From NCBI GenBank assembly GCA_019192445.1, contig JAHCMK010000007.1:62001-126000 (forward strand): a DNA stretch of 64,000 bases. The letters are read 5' to 3'. Positions 7,349 through 16,827 of this stretch are shown piece after piece (the first letter of the stretch is position 1; every line of letters begins with the position of its first letter). The notes under the pieces were generated by a model. It made no database searches and was not told the DNA's origin. It saw nothing but the letters and a program-made list of their open reading frames with translations. The DNA is from Oceanococcus sp. HetDA_MAG_MS8. Its GTDB lineage: Bacteria > Pseudomonadota > Gammaproteobacteria > Nevskiales > Oceanococcaceae. The translations under genes and the position numbers were made by a program.

Positions 7349-10342
7349 TTAGCGCAGCTGACGGCGACAGCCCAGCAGCAACATGCAGAGCACCAAGCCC
7401 AGGCCCAGGCTACCGCCTCGGCCACCAGTGCCCAGCAGGCGAGCATCTGCTTCGCCACCAGTGCCAGACTGGCTCACCTTGGACAGCGTTCCATTGCGGT
7501 GCACGCGCACAAACGCTGTGCTCACTCCAGCAGGCAGGGTGGCGAGGTAGCGACCGGTGCGGGTATCCACCGAAGCCCACTGAGAGTTGCTGAAATCAGC
7601 GCTCGCGGACACCTCAACCTGCACAGACACCGGCGCGAAGCCAGCGTTGCCCAAGTCATCATCCAGACCCATGTCAGGGACAAAGACCTGACCGCCAACG
7701 CGCGTTCCCTCGGCGACTGCGCCCAGCGTATCCACGGTGGCCCCAAAGACCAACTCGCCCGCCTGTGGTGCTGCAGGGGTGATGGTCAGACGCGAGGCGT
7801 GTGCGCCTTCAAAGCCATAGGCCCATTCCACCTGGCCGGTGAGCTGGAAGTGCACACCCAGGGTTTCTCCGGTGAAGGCCGGCAGGAAGGTGTCAAAGTT
7901 GAAGCTGTACTCCGTCCAGGTGGCCGGCGTCACCGCCTGAATAACCGGCTGTGAGCGTGCAATAACGCGGTCGTTGGCACTCAGCACCGCAGTCAAGGTC
8001 ATGGGGCCGGGTGTAGCGCCTTGCACATAGACCTTGGCGTCGATGGCCGAACCGGTGGGCAGCGCGCCGGTCAAAGGAGCATCCGCATGGAAGATACCTT
8101 TGGGGCGGAAGCCGGCTACGGTACTGGTGACGCGCGAGTCAAAGCAGGGCTCCAAGTCGCCAGGCAGGTTTGGCGTGAGCGACATGAATTGCTCATGGTC
8201 GCCTTCAGTCGCCGTTTGTGGCAGGCCACAACTTTCGGCGCTGCGGTAAGGCTCACTTTTCTCCCGACGGTGTAACTCGTAACGCAGCACGGGGGCTACC
8301 GCCATCTGTAGATCGATGGGAGCATTCTTGTTCGGGAAAGTCTTGAACGGAGCTTGGTTGCTCAGCGGGCCAGCGCCTTTGAACTCAGCCGCGTTGGCAA
8401 TGTCAGCTGCGCAGGTGTCTTCGTTGCCGTCACCGTCACGGTCGTAGCTGCCGTACAGGGCGTCGCGGAGTTCACAATCCTGGGCGAAGAAGCTGTCCGC
8501 GTCGTCGCGGTTCGGCATCTCCATATCGCCCAGCAGCACGGCCAAAGCCCGCTGGCCAGCATTAGGAGTTGCCGCTCCATAGCCCTCCAGGGCGAAGCGA
8601 CCTTCGGCATTGAGGTTGGCCGGGTAGGGGAACAAAGACAGATCCGCATTCAGCGGTGCCGCAGTCTTAAGCACAGCGGCCCGAAGCTCGCGTCGGGTCA
8701 GCTTGCCATCGGCCAAATAAGGGCTGTTTGGAATGGCACGACCTTCGGCGATAACCTGTCCAGGGCGCGTGCCCGTGCGGTAGTCGCCCAAAGCTGCACG
8801 AACTTCTCGCAGTACCCAGCCGAACACACCAGCGGTGTAGGGCGAAGCAGCAGAGGTGCCCCCGAAGGCGCATGTGCCGTACAGACCGGTGCGGCAGGCC
8901 GAAGGGAGGAAGCCATCACCCCAAGAGGAGATTTGTGCGGGCGTGCCTTCACCAATAATGGCGCCGGAGGTATCGCGGCGCAGAGCGCCCACGTTAATGG
9001 TCCAGGAGGGGCCGGTTTGATCGGAGCCGTAGGTGTTGTTGGTAACAGCAAAGGCATTGCCCACACCATTACCAGCTGAGAACAAGATGGTCACACCACG
9101 CTCAGCCGCTTCTTTCGACGGCGGGGCGTCGGAGATTGGATCCAAAAAGAGTACGCCCAGTGGAGCACTGCCGACATAGCCATGGCTATGTGAGGTGATC
9201 TCCGCGAAGGGCAGTCCATAGACCTCTTCATCGCGCAGTTCATCAATGCTGTAGATCAGACAGGAAGGGCAATAACCGTAGCGGTTGCCCGTCGACACAC
9301 TGGCCGAGCCCGTACCGTGCCCATTGTTGTCCAAGATGAGATCTGAAGGAGCTGCATCGTAGCCATCAAAGGTCAAGGCACCAATAATCTTCGTGCCGGG
9401 GATCCAATGTAGCATTCCGGGCTGCGCCATGGGCACCGCCGAGGAACCATCGAAGAAGAACAGATCCATGTCCTGTTCCGGGTAGTACTCGCCGTTGAGC
9501 GTGATCGGCAGAGCGATGGAGCTGCAGGGGTAGTCGCTAATGTATTCACACGGGTGGCGGGTGAAGTTCTGGGTCAGCTCCAGAACCCGCGGGTCTGGAT
9601 AACTTTCGGCGGAGAACTCCGAGTGGTAAGGGTTAATCCCCGAGTCAGAAATACCAATGATCGCCAGCGGAATGGCCATATCGGCCACTTGGTCTTTGCT
9701 GCCGACGTAGACCGATGTCATTTGCTGGGATTCCAGGCCCTGGGCATCGGTCACCAGAAAGCGTACCAAGTGGTGACCCACAGGCAACTCGGTCTGAATG
9801 CTTTGGCCGCGGGCATCCACTTCGCCGTCCAAGTCCAAGTCCCAGCCGGTGGCGAAGGGCGGCGTACCGCCGGAAATGGTGCCGCTTAACACTTGCGTGT
9901 CGGTGCTGCGAAACTCGTAAGTACCGCCGGCTTGTGCCACGGGGCGGTCGCTGCCCCCGACAACAAAGGACACGGTATCGGTGCTGCTCACACCGAAACG
10001 GTCGGTGAGCATCAGTTGAGCTTGGTAGCGGCCCGGCGCCCAGTCCCGCACTTTGAGCCTAGCAAATGCGGTATCTGCTCCAGTGATCGTTTGGCCGTCC
10101 ACGGTCCACTGGAAGCGATAAGGAGCGGCGCCGCCCCAGCCGCTGCCCTTGAGGACCACAAAGCCATTATTCACATCGGGGCTGGCGCCAGCATCGGCAA
10201 CGAGGGGTTGGGTGGCAGCAAGGGTGCTGCCCATCAAATCGTCTGCATCAAGCGTGCTGCCAAGGTTAGCCAGCGCCGACCCACAGAAGGTCAGGCACGC
10301 TATAGCAGCCGCCGCACGAATACGCGCAGTTGGTCTCATCAT
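7349..10342 (-). CDS. Secreted S8 (subtilisin-like) protease with PKD-like domains and GlyGly-CTERM tail
   Basis: A 997-residue exported protease with a signal peptide (cleavage near GSALA). Residues about 45-215 form two PKD/Ig-like repeats (QWTVDG, then WDLDLDGEVDA). The S8 catalytic domain follows with Asp233 (ISDSGINPYH), His342 (NNGHGTGSAS), oxyanion Asn425 (FSAGNG) and Ser497 (GGTSAASP). Past the catalytic domain are a long region and a beta-sandwich-like C-terminal part. The last 24 residues (Gly-Gly, hydrophobic stretch, CRRQLR end) match the GlyGly-CTERM tail, which rhombosortase is known to cleave during type II secretion. A GGAG site 9 bases upstream supports the ATG at 10342. Its own terminator makes it monocistronic. 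Confidence 0.88.
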   Translation of the reverse strand: MMRPTARIRAAAAIACLTFCGSALANLGSTLDADDLMGSTLAATQPLVADAGASPDVNNGFVVLKGSGWGGAAPYRFQWTVDGQTITGADTAFARLKVRDWAPGRYQAQLMLTDRFGVSSTDTVSFVVGGSDRPVAQAGGTYEFRSTDTQVLSGTISGGTPPFATGWDLDLDGEVDARGQSIQTELPVGHHLVRFLVTDAQGLESQQMTSVYVGSKDQVADMAIPLAIIGISDSGINPYHSEFSAESYPDPRVLELTQNFTRHPCEYISDYPCSSIALPITLNGEYYPEQDMDLFFFDGSSAVPMAQPGMLHWIPGTKIIGALTFDGYDAAPSDLILDNNGHGTGSASVSTGNRYGYCPSCLIYSIDELRDEEVYGLPFAEITSHSHGYVGSAPLGVLFLDPISDAPPSKEAAERGVTILFSAGNGVGNAFAVTNNTYGSDQTGPSWTINVGALRRDTSGAIIGEGTPAQISSWGDGFLPSACRTGLYGTCAFGGTSAASPYTAGVFGWVLREVRAALGDYRTGTRPGQVIAEGRAIPNSPYLADGKLTRRELRAAVLKTAAPLNADLSLFPYPANLNAEGRFALEGYGAATPNAGQRALAVLLGDMEMPNRDDADSFFAQDCELRDALYGSYDRDGDGNEDTCAADIANAAEFKGAGPLSNQAPFKTFPNKNAPIDLQMAVAPVLRYELHRREKSEPYRSAESCGLPQTATEGDHEQFMSLTPNLPGDLEPCFDSRVTSTVAGFRPKGIFHADAPLTGALPTGSAIDAKVYVQGATPGPMTLTAVLSANDRVIARSQPVIQAVTPATWTEYSFNFDTFLPAFTGETLGVHFQLTGQVEWAYGFEGAHASRLTITPAAPQAGELVFGATVDTLGAVAEGTRVGGQVFVPDMGLDDDLGNAGFAPVSVQVEVSASADFSNSQWASVDTRTGRYLATLPAGVSTAFVRVHRNGTLSKVSQSGTGGEADARLLGTGGRGGSLGLGLVLCMLLLGCRRQLR

Positions 10343-10884
10343 TGAATTGTTCTCCGGCCGCAGGCGCTCTTAGGCGCAGCAGGGCATTTGCAAGGTTTCT
10401 CCTGGAATCAGCGCCTACGACCTATGCCGCAGGGGTGCTCACCCAAGCACTTAGAGTCAGCAAAAACCTTGCCCTAAGTCAAATGCGGCCGCCCGCATGA
10501 TGACCATCTTCGGCACTCACATGGCTCTAAGTGATTGATATTCCGCCTAAGAGCAATCTGTATCGATAGAACCGTCAATGTAATTCTGCGTAGACCCGGT
10601 GAGACCTGAGCTTGCCGCCCTGAGGCCTACCTGCGATTTACTGGGCTGGTGAAGGTTGCCTTCAAATGGAACTCTGAAGCTTGGTCTTGGGACTGGCAAG
10701 AGGCTCAGTCGGCGATGTCAGCCCAAGTTTGCTCTGGCGCTCCCCACGCGGGTGGGGTCGGTCGGCTGACGCAACAGTTCGAGGCCGGGCCAACAGACGC
10801 TCGTAGCCTCGGCCACGCAGCTTGCTATGTGGATTTGCAGTACTCTTTGGCACTTTCGGAGACACACTTCAGGGACGAAGCGCC
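10343..10884. promoter_or_regulatory. Long intergenic region with clustered CTTAG/CTAAG motifs
   Basis: A 540-bp stretch between two divergent genes with no convincing coding frame. Five copies of the pentamer CTTAG or its complement CTAAG occur within about 185 bp (10369, 10450, 10474, 10527, 10547). The outermost two lie in an exact 11-bp inverted pair: GCTCTTAGGCG at 10366-10376 and CGCCTAAGAGC at 10544-10554. This may be a regulator-binding array for the protease. The part from 10560 to 10870 shows nothing clear beyond the ribosome site of the next gene. Confidence 0.35.
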
Positions 10885-11919
10885 ATGACAGACAAGCCCC
10901 TTTCCGGCTTACGCATTCTCGACCTTACCCGGCTGTTGCCCGGCCCCTATTGCACTTGGCAGTTGGCTGAAATGGGCGCAGAGGTCATCAAAATTGAAGA
11001 CCCGGTTTTGGGAGATTACACCCGCAGTTTGAATCCGGCGATGTTCGAGCTGCTGAATCACAACAAGGTTCAGGGCACCAAGCTGGATTTCAAACAGGAA
11101 GCCGACCGCCAGCGTTTTCTCACCGAAATGGTTCCGCAGGCGGATGTCGTCGTAGAGGGTTTCAGGCCGGGCGTGCTCGATAAATTAGGTGTGGGCTACC
11201 ACGCAATTCGCGAGCACAATGCCGCCATCGTCTACTGTGCCATCACCGGTTACGGGCAAGACGGCCCCTACGCAGATCACGCCGGCCATGACTTGAACTA
11301 CTGCGGTTACTCGGGTTTGCTAGAACAAACCGGGCACTCTGATCGCGAGCCCACGCCCATCTCCTTCCAAATTGCCGATTTGGCTGGTGGAGCGCAGAGC
11401 GCCACCATCGGCATTCTGGCGGCGGTGCTCAGTGCTCGGCAAAGTGGTCAGGGACGATTGGTGGACATTTCTATGACCGATTGCACCGCTGCACTGCAGG
11501 TGGTGCAGTTTGCCAGCATGGCTGCCCGTAAAGATGATCCTCCTCGCGGACAAGACATGCTCACTGGTGGGCTGCCCAATTACCGGGTGTACCGCTGTGG
11601 CGATGGCAAGTTCTTGGCTTTGGGCGCGCTAGAACACAAATTCTGGCAGCGTTTCTGTGCTGCGGTTGGCCGGGATGATCTGGCTAGGGCGCCGCTCGCA
11701 CCTGGTGCGCCAGCACAGAAAATTGCTGATGAGGTTTCTGAGTTGCTGCAAACAAAGACGCGCGATCAGTGGATGGAAATCTTAGGCCCGGCCGATTGCT
11801 GTGCATCTCCCGTTCTTACGCCTAGCGAAAGCCTGCATGACCCGCACCTAAGGGCCCGCGGTGTGCTGGGTGGGGAAGTGGCCAAGCCCCAAATTCATTT
11901 GCCGATTCGCTTTGGCTAG
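10885..11919 (+). CDS. CaiB/BaiF CoA-transferase family protein, alpha-methylacyl-CoA racemase-like
   Basis: A 344-residue member of the CoA-transferase III family. It begins LSGLRILDLTRLLPGPYCT and carries AEVIKIEDP, as all members do. The stretch GQDGPYADHAGHDLNYCGYSG matches the racemase branch, where the His and Asp of this region are the acid/base pair in alpha-methylacyl-CoA racemase. In that family the enzyme epimerises 2-methyl-branched acyl-CoAs for beta-oxidation; true CoA transferases use an Asp in a related place, so the exact reaction is open. The ATG at 10885 has AGGGACG upstream and replaces a longer frame. The stop overlaps the convergent LysR gene by 4 bp. The nearby thiolase and SDR genes suggest a lipid role. 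Confidence 0.82.
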   Translation: MTDKPLSGLRILDLTRLLPGPYCTWQLAEMGAEVIKIEDPVLGDYTRSLNPAMFELLNHNKVQGTKLDFKQEADRQRFLTEMVPQADVVVEGFRPGVLDKLGVGYHAIREHNAAIVYCAITGYGQDGPYADHAGHDLNYCGYSGLLEQTGHSDREPTPISFQIADLAGGAQSATIGILAAVLSARQSGQGRLVDISMTDCTAALQVVQFASMAARKDDPPRGQDMLTGGLPNYRVYRCGDGKFLALGALEHKFWQRFCAAVGRDDLARAPLAPGAPAQKIADEVSELLQTKTRDQWMEILGPADCCASPVLTPSESLHDPHLRARGVLGGEVAKPQIHLPIRFG

Positions 11920-12890
11920 TTCGGCCTTGGTTCGCGAATAAGCTGCTGGCCATCAAACTGTGCCTGGGCCGGCGGATGCTGGTTCTCGAGTTGCTCAAGT
12001 TGTTGGGGCAGGTGCTCGACTAACCATTGTTTACAGCTGCGAATGCGGGCATTGCCGCGGGTGTCACGATGGTTGAGTAGCCATATACCAACGCTTGGGA
12101 AGCTGGGGACCTCGGCCACTCTGAGAACGGGCGCGGTAGCAGGCACATTCAGGCAAGGCAGTAAGGCCACACCAGCGCCGGCCAGCGTGGCTGCTTGTAA
12201 TGCCATGGCTGAACCAAATCGTGACACCACATTGCGCTGGGGTAGATGTTGTGCCAGCCAGCGGGCTTGCAAGCCATGGGCCAATTCGCCGGTATAGCCC
12301 AGCCATGGCCAACGCTCGGCCGGCGTTTTTTCTAGGGCGGGGAGCAGCGAATGATGGGCGTAAAGGGCCGATGGTGTGTTGCCCACCCTCCGACCGACGA
12401 GGTTGTCCGGTGGCGCGCGGGTAGCGCGAATGGCCAGATCAGATTGCCGCCGCTCTAGATCCTGCGCCGCGTTGGTGACGTCAATATCGAGCTTCACCTG
12501 GGGAAAGGCGCGCTGGAAGTCCGGTAATAAACGAGGCAGCAGTACCGTCGCTAGGATTTCGCTGGTGGTCAGTCTGAGCACCCCGGCGATGCGGTCATCC
12601 TGGCCAAGTAGCTGGCGTTCGGCGGCCAGGACCAAATCCTCTATCTCCGCGGCCGCTTGGGCCAGAATCAAGCCCTGCTCATTGCAGCGATAGCCCTGTG
12701 TAGCACGAATAAACAAGCGCATTTGTAGGCGCGTTTCCAGCTTGTCCAAACGCCGCAGCAATGTGGAATGTTGGAGCTGCAGGCTTCGCGCGGCGGCTGC
12801 CACGCTGCGATGGCGGTGGACGGCCAACACCGTTCTCAACTCATCCCAGTCCAGCCCGCCTGTGCGTGTGTGCACATCCAGTTTGCGCAT
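11916..12890 (-). CDS. LysR-family transcriptional regulator
   Basis: A 324-residue LysR-type regulator. The N-terminal winged helix-turn-helix reads LDWDELRTVLAVHRHRSVAA followed by LQLQHSTLLRRLDKLETRL, and then a substrate-binding-like effector domain starts at about residue 100. It is transcribed divergently from the SDR dehydrogenase at 12982, across a 91-bp gap. In LysR biology this arrangement usually means it controls the divergent gene and itself. No effector can be inferred. The C-terminal 30 residues are a polar Gln-rich extension. Confidence 0.88.
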   Translation of the reverse strand: MRKLDVHTRTGGLDWDELRTVLAVHRHRSVAAAARSLQLQHSTLLRRLDKLETRLQMRLFIRATQGYRCNEQGLILAQAAAEIEDLVLAAERQLLGQDDRIAGVLRLTTSEILATVLLPRLLPDFQRAFPQVKLDIDVTNAAQDLERRQSDLAIRATRAPPDNLVGRRVGNTPSALYAHHSLLPALEKTPAERWPWLGYTGELAHGLQARWLAQHLPQRNVVSRFGSAMALQAATLAGAGVALLPCLNVPATAPVLRVAEVPSFPSVGIWLLNHRDTRGNARIRSCKQWLVEHLPQQLEQLENQHPPAQAQFDGQQLIREPRPN

Positions 12891-12981
12891 ATGTGTATTT
12901 ATTGACAGGACGCCTTCAGCCTACTGTATGTCTCACGCCAGCAACAGGCGGCAACCTCAGCACCGACATAGGAGCAACACC

Positions 12982-13728
12982 ATGCAGCGTTTCCAAGACA
13001 AAACAATATTGATCACCGGCGGCACCAGCGGTATTGGTTTAGCCACCGCGCAGCGCATCGAAGCAGAAGGGGGGCAGGTTCTGGTGACCGGCTCTAGAGA
13101 CCAAAGCATTGAGGCTGCACGTCAGGTGTTGAGCTCTAGCGCACAATTCCTGCGCAACGACGTGGCTCAGGTGAACGAAATTGCGGCCCTAGAGGAGTTT
13201 GTGCAGCACCACGGGCCTCTGGATGGAGCCTTCTTGAATGCCGGATTTGGCCGCTTTGCACCCCTGGGCCAGATTAGCGCAGAAGAAATCGATGCCAATT
13301 ACGCGGTGAATGTGCGCGGCCTTTTACTGCAAGCCCAAGCCCTTCAACCTCATTTGGGGCAGTCGGCCAGTTTGCTGCTGACCACCTCGGTCGCCCGTGA
13401 TATGGGTTTGCCGGCTGGCGCGGTTTATACCAGCACCAAGGGCGCGGTACGCACACTGACTCGGGCACTGGCCAGAGAACTGGCGCCACAAGGTGTACGC
13501 GTGAATGCGGTGAGCCCAGGGCCCATCAGTACGGGTTTCTTCGCGCGAACGGGCATGCCTGATTCGGCCATTGCCGAATTTGGCGAGCAAATTCTCAGTC
13601 AGGTTCCGTTGGGGCGCTTTGGGACGCCGGCCGAGGTGGCTGCAGTGGCCGCTTTCCTGCTCGCCGACGAAGCCGGTTTTGTCACGGGTTCTGAGTACGT
13701 GGTGGATGGCGGCATGAGCGAACTCTAA
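12982..13728 (+). CDS. SDR-family oxidoreductase
   Basis: A 248-residue classical short-chain dehydrogenase/reductase. It has the dinucleotide motif TGGTSGIG at residues 11-18, the structural NAG (LNAGFG), the catalytic Ser (LLLTTSVAR) with Tyr-x3-Lys (AVYTSTKGA), and the C-terminal GSEYVVDGG. Family members are NAD(P)-dependent reductases acting on carbonyl or hydroxyl groups in the cytoplasm; the substrate cannot be read from sequence. The ATG at 12982 was chosen because AGGAG lies 8 bases upstream and the SDR fold starts there, rather than at an earlier in-frame start. It is divergent from the LysR gene. Confidence 0.9.
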   Translation: MQRFQDKTILITGGTSGIGLATAQRIEAEGGQVLVTGSRDQSIEAARQVLSSSAQFLRNDVAQVNEIAALEEFVQHHGPLDGAFLNAGFGRFAPLGQISAEEIDANYAVNVRGLLLQAQALQPHLGQSASLLLTTSVARDMGLPAGAVYTSTKGAVRTLTRALARELAPQGVRVNAVSPGPISTGFFARTGMPDSAIAEFGEQILSQVPLGRFGTPAEVAAVAAFLLADEAGFVTGSEYVVDGGMSEL

Positions 13729-13807
13729 CTGCCTCGTGCAAGAACCTGATTGGGGTTGCAGGCGAGGCCCTGGTGCTCGCTTTGGTCGCATGGCCCCATG
13801 ACAGGCA

Positions 13808-13838
13808 CAAAAAAGCCCGCCTTAGTGGAGGCGGGCTT
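13808..13838 (-). terminator. Terminator of the thiolase gene
   Basis: Read leftward, AAGCCCGCC and GGCGGGCTT form a 9-bp stem followed by a T-run (A-run on the plus strand at 13808-13814). It lies 28 bp past the thiolase stop. Confidence 0.85.
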
Positions 13839-13865
13839 GGTATGTCGCCGACCTAAGGCCAGCGT

Positions 13866-15176
13866 TTATTTTTCCAGGATGGCGGTAACGCCCATGCCAC
13901 CTGCGGCGCAGATGGAGATGAGGCCGCGACCACCTTTGTTTTCTTCCAGAATCTTGGCCAGGGTGCTCACAATGCGGGCGCCCGTAGCAGCGAAGGGGTG
14001 ACCCATGGCCAGCGAGCTGCCTTTAACGTTGAGCTTGCTGCGATCAATGCTACCCAGCGGCTTGTCGAGGCCCAGGTACTCTTTGCAGAAGCGCTCGTCT
14101 TCCCAGGCTTTGAGGGTGCAGAGCACCTGAGCAGCAAATGCTTCGTGGATTTCATAGAAGTCAAAATCCTGCAGTTTCAGACCACTGCGCTCCAGCATGG
14201 CCGGCACGGCGAAGGCTGGTGCCATGAGCAAGCCCTCGGCGCCGCGCACAAATTGGTCTTTAGAGTCGTTGGCTTTGACGAAGTCCACACCCGCGGTTTG
14301 ACCGGTCACGAACCAGGCTTGAACCTCGAGGTTATTGGCCTTGGCGTATTCCTCAGAGCAGAGGAACACCGCAGCTGCACCGTCGGTGAGCGGCGTTGAG
14401 TTCGCGGCGGTCAGGGTGCCAGCCCCGCTCTTGTCGAAAACTGGCTTCAAGGTCGCCAATTTCTCCAGGGTGGAGTCGGGACGCATGTTGTTGTCACGCG
14501 TTACGCCGGCGTAGGGCACGACCAGATCGTCGTAGAAACCAGCCTCGTAAGCGGCAGCGGCTTTTTTATGCGACTCAAAGGCCAGCTGGTCTTGGTCGGC
14601 ACGTGCGATGCCCCAAGCTTGAGCCATATCTTCACAGCTTTGGCCCATGCTCTTGCGGGTGCGGGCTTCGGCGTTAGAAGGAATCTTGGGGGCCAGATGC
14701 TTGGGCCGAATTTTGGTCAGAGCCTTGGCGCGCTGCTGTCCGGTCTTGGCGCGGTTCACTTCCATGAAGATCTTACGCAGACCCTCATTAATCATGATGG
14801 GAGCGTCCGAGGTCGTGTCGGTGCCGGCAGCAATACCAGATTCGATTTGGCCGGTAGCGATTTTGTTGGCGACCAGAATCACGGTTTCCAGGCTGGTTCC
14901 GCAGTATTGGCCGACGTCGTAGGCGGGGGTCTGTGGGGCCAGCTTGGACTCGAGCACGGCCTCACGGGTCATCACATCCTGTGGGTTGAGCTTCAGGACT
15001 GTGCCGCCGGCGACTTCGCCCAAGGTCTTTCCAGCCAAGTCGTACTTATCGGCAATTGCGTTGATCGCTGCCGTGAGCATTTGATGGTTGGAAATTTTGG
15101 AATAAGCCGTGTTTGAGCGGCAGAAGGGAATACGCGCTCCGCCAACGATGGCAACACGTTTGAGTGACTGACTCAT
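13866..15176 (-). CDS. Acetyl-CoA C-acetyltransferase (thiolase)
   Basis: A 436-residue thiolase, the length of E. coli FadI. The acyl-carrying Cys lies in DVGQYCGTSLE. The C-terminal catalytic set is complete: EIHEAFAAQVL, GHPFAATGAR and the second Cys in CAAGGMG. It cleaves 3-ketoacyl-CoA with CoA, or condenses two acetyl-CoA in the reverse sense. It is a separate gene from the FadA-type thiolase at 36.3 kb and has a strong terminator, so it is probably monocistronic. Whether it serves beta-oxidation, ketone-body or polyester metabolism cannot be told here. The hairpin at 15242-15263 lies between it and spoVR. Confidence 0.9.
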   Translation of the reverse strand: MSQSLKRVAIVGGARIPFCRSNTAYSKISNHQMLTAAINAIADKYDLAGKTLGEVAGGTVLKLNPQDVMTREAVLESKLAPQTPAYDVGQYCGTSLETVILVANKIATGQIESGIAAGTDTTSDAPIMINEGLRKIFMEVNRAKTGQQRAKALTKIRPKHLAPKIPSNAEARTRKSMGQSCEDMAQAWGIARADQDQLAFESHKKAAAAYEAGFYDDLVVPYAGVTRDNNMRPDSTLEKLATLKPVFDKSGAGTLTAANSTPLTDGAAAVFLCSEEYAKANNLEVQAWFVTGQTAGVDFVKANDSKDQFVRGAEGLLMAPAFAVPAMLERSGLKLQDFDFYEIHEAFAAQVLCTLKAWEDERFCKEYLGLDKPLGSIDRSKLNVKGSSLAMGHPFAATGARIVSTLAKILEENKGGRGLISICAAGGMGVTAILEK

Positions 15177-15241
15177 GGATTAATCTCTCCCGAATAGTAT
15201 GCGTTGCAGTGCAACATTGCGCCGCGACCATAGCAGATTTG

Positions 15242-15263
15242 CGCCTGCGACGATACGCAGGCG
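15242..15263 (-). other. Perfect hairpin between spoVR and thiolase genes
   Basis: CGCCTGCG and CGCAGGCG form an 8-bp stem with a 6-base loop. It has no T-tract, so it is a weak terminator or attenuator at best, at the end of the prkA-yeaH-spoVR operon. Confidence 0.4.
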
Positions 15264-15300
15264 TATGGGCGCCTTCGGGAGGCAGGTGGAATGAGCAGCC

Positions 15301-16827
15301 TCAAATGAGGGCGGCATCTTCCTCGCGCATGTCCGGAACCTCATGCACTTGTTCGCCTTGTTCGTTTCGTGTTTCTAAGTGCACTGGGTATCCCCACAAG
15401 GATTCCACATGGCCGAGCACTACTTCGGCCTCTTTGCTCAGGGGACGGCCGCGGCGTTGGAAGTGGGTGAGTGTGAGACTGCGGTCACCCTTGTGATCAA
15501 AGCGAGTGATCTGAATGTCCGGCACCATAGACTCACGCGCGTACTGGCGCGAAAGCAGCTGGCGTAATTTTCGATAGCCTCCCTCGTTGTGGATGGCTTC
15601 TACATGCAAATACTCTTCGTCCTCGCGATGGTCGCCAATGGCGAAGAGATGGAGCTCACGCATCAGCCGTGGACTGAGAAACTGGGCGATAAACGACTCA
15701 TCTTTAAATTGGCGCATGGCAAAATCCAGCACCTTGCGCCAATCACCGCCTGCAATGTCGGGGAAGAAACTGCGATCTTCAGCGGTGGGCGATTCGCAGA
15801 TACGACGCAGCTCCGAGAACATGCCAAAGCCCAGTGCGTAGGGGTTGATGCCTGAGTAGCCGCGTTGATCGAAGCCTGGTTGATAGACCACATTGGTGTG
15901 ATTCGCCAGCACCTCGAGTAGGCAGCCATCATCCACATGGCCCTCATCGTATAGACGGTTCATGAGGGTGTAATGCCAGAACGAGGCCCACCCTTCGTTC
16001 ATGACCTTAGTCTGGCCTTGGGGGTAAAAATACTGCGCCAACTTGCGCACGATGCGCACCAGCTCTCGCTGCCAAGGCTCTAAGGCTGGAGAGTGCTTTT
16101 CAATGAAGTACAGCAGGTTCTCTTGGGGCTCCTGAGGCAGAGGGTTGTGGGTGGCGAGATCATCCTGGGCTTCAGGTTGGCGTTTCTTCGGCAGCGTGCG
16201 CCAGATGTCGTCAAAGTTGGCCCAGTCATGCGCGGCCCGGTCTGCTTGCCGCGCCGCCTCTGCTTCTGCGGATAGGGGGCGAGGGTGGTGGTATCGATCC
16301 ACCCCGTGGTGCATCAGAGCATGGGCTGCGTCTAAAACAGCTTCTACGTTCTCCGGGCCATAGCGTTCTTCGCAATCCATTACGTAACGCCGGGCAAAAA
16401 CCATGTAGTCGATGATGGCGTCGGCCTGGGTCCACTGCCGGAATAAATAATTACCTTTGAAAAAGCTGTTGTGTCCGTAGGCGGCATGGGCGATGACCAA
16501 AGCCTGCATCGCTAAGGTGTTTTCCTCCATCAGATAGCTAATGCAGGGGTTGGAATTGATCACAATTTCGTAAGCGAGCCCGGCGCGGCCCCGTTTGTAC
16601 TGTTGCTCGTGGCCAATAAAGGCCTTGCCAAAACTCCAGTGGGGATAGTGGATGGGTAAGCCCAGTGAGGCATATGCATCGAGCATTTGCTCGGAGGCAA
16701 TGACCTCGATTTGATTGGGGTAGCAATCTAGGCCGAAGTGGTTTTGAGCCACATCGCCAATGGTCTTATCCAGTTTCTCCAGCAGAGGGAAGGTCCAGTC
16801 GGAGCCATGGATTAAGCGTTGACTCAT
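15301..16827 (-). CDS. SpoVR family protein
   Basis: A 508-residue SpoVR/YcgB-family protein. Typical stretches include PNQIEVIASEQMLDAY, YPHWSFGKAF, YEIVINSNPCISYLMEEN and NEGWASFWHY. The family is named for a Bacillus sporulation gene but is widespread in non-sporing proteobacteria, where it travels with prkA and yeaH; its biochemical role is unknown. The start overlaps the yeaH stop by 4 bp, so the two are translated together. It is the last gene of the prkA-yeaH-spoVR operon and is probably expressed under nutrient stress with it. Confidence 0.93.
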   Translation of the reverse strand: MSQRLIHGSDWTFPLLEKLDKTIGDVAQNHFGLDCYPNQIEVIASEQMLDAYASLGLPIHYPHWSFGKAFIGHEQQYKRGRAGLAYEIVINSNPCISYLMEENTLAMQALVIAHAAYGHNSFFKGNYLFRQWTQADAIIDYMVFARRYVMDCEERYGPENVEAVLDAAHALMHHGVDRYHHPRPLSAEAEAARQADRAAHDWANFDDIWRTLPKKRQPEAQDDLATHNPLPQEPQENLLYFIEKHSPALEPWQRELVRIVRKLAQYFYPQGQTKVMNEGWASFWHYTLMNRLYDEGHVDDGCLLEVLANHTNVVYQPGFDQRGYSGINPYALGFGMFSELRRICESPTAEDRSFFPDIAGGDWRKVLDFAMRQFKDESFIAQFLSPRLMRELHLFAIGDHREDEEYLHVEAIHNEGGYRKLRQLLSRQYARESMVPDIQITRFDHKGDRSLTLTHFQRRGRPLSKEAEVVLGHVESLWGYPVHLETRNEQGEQVHEVPDMREEDAALI

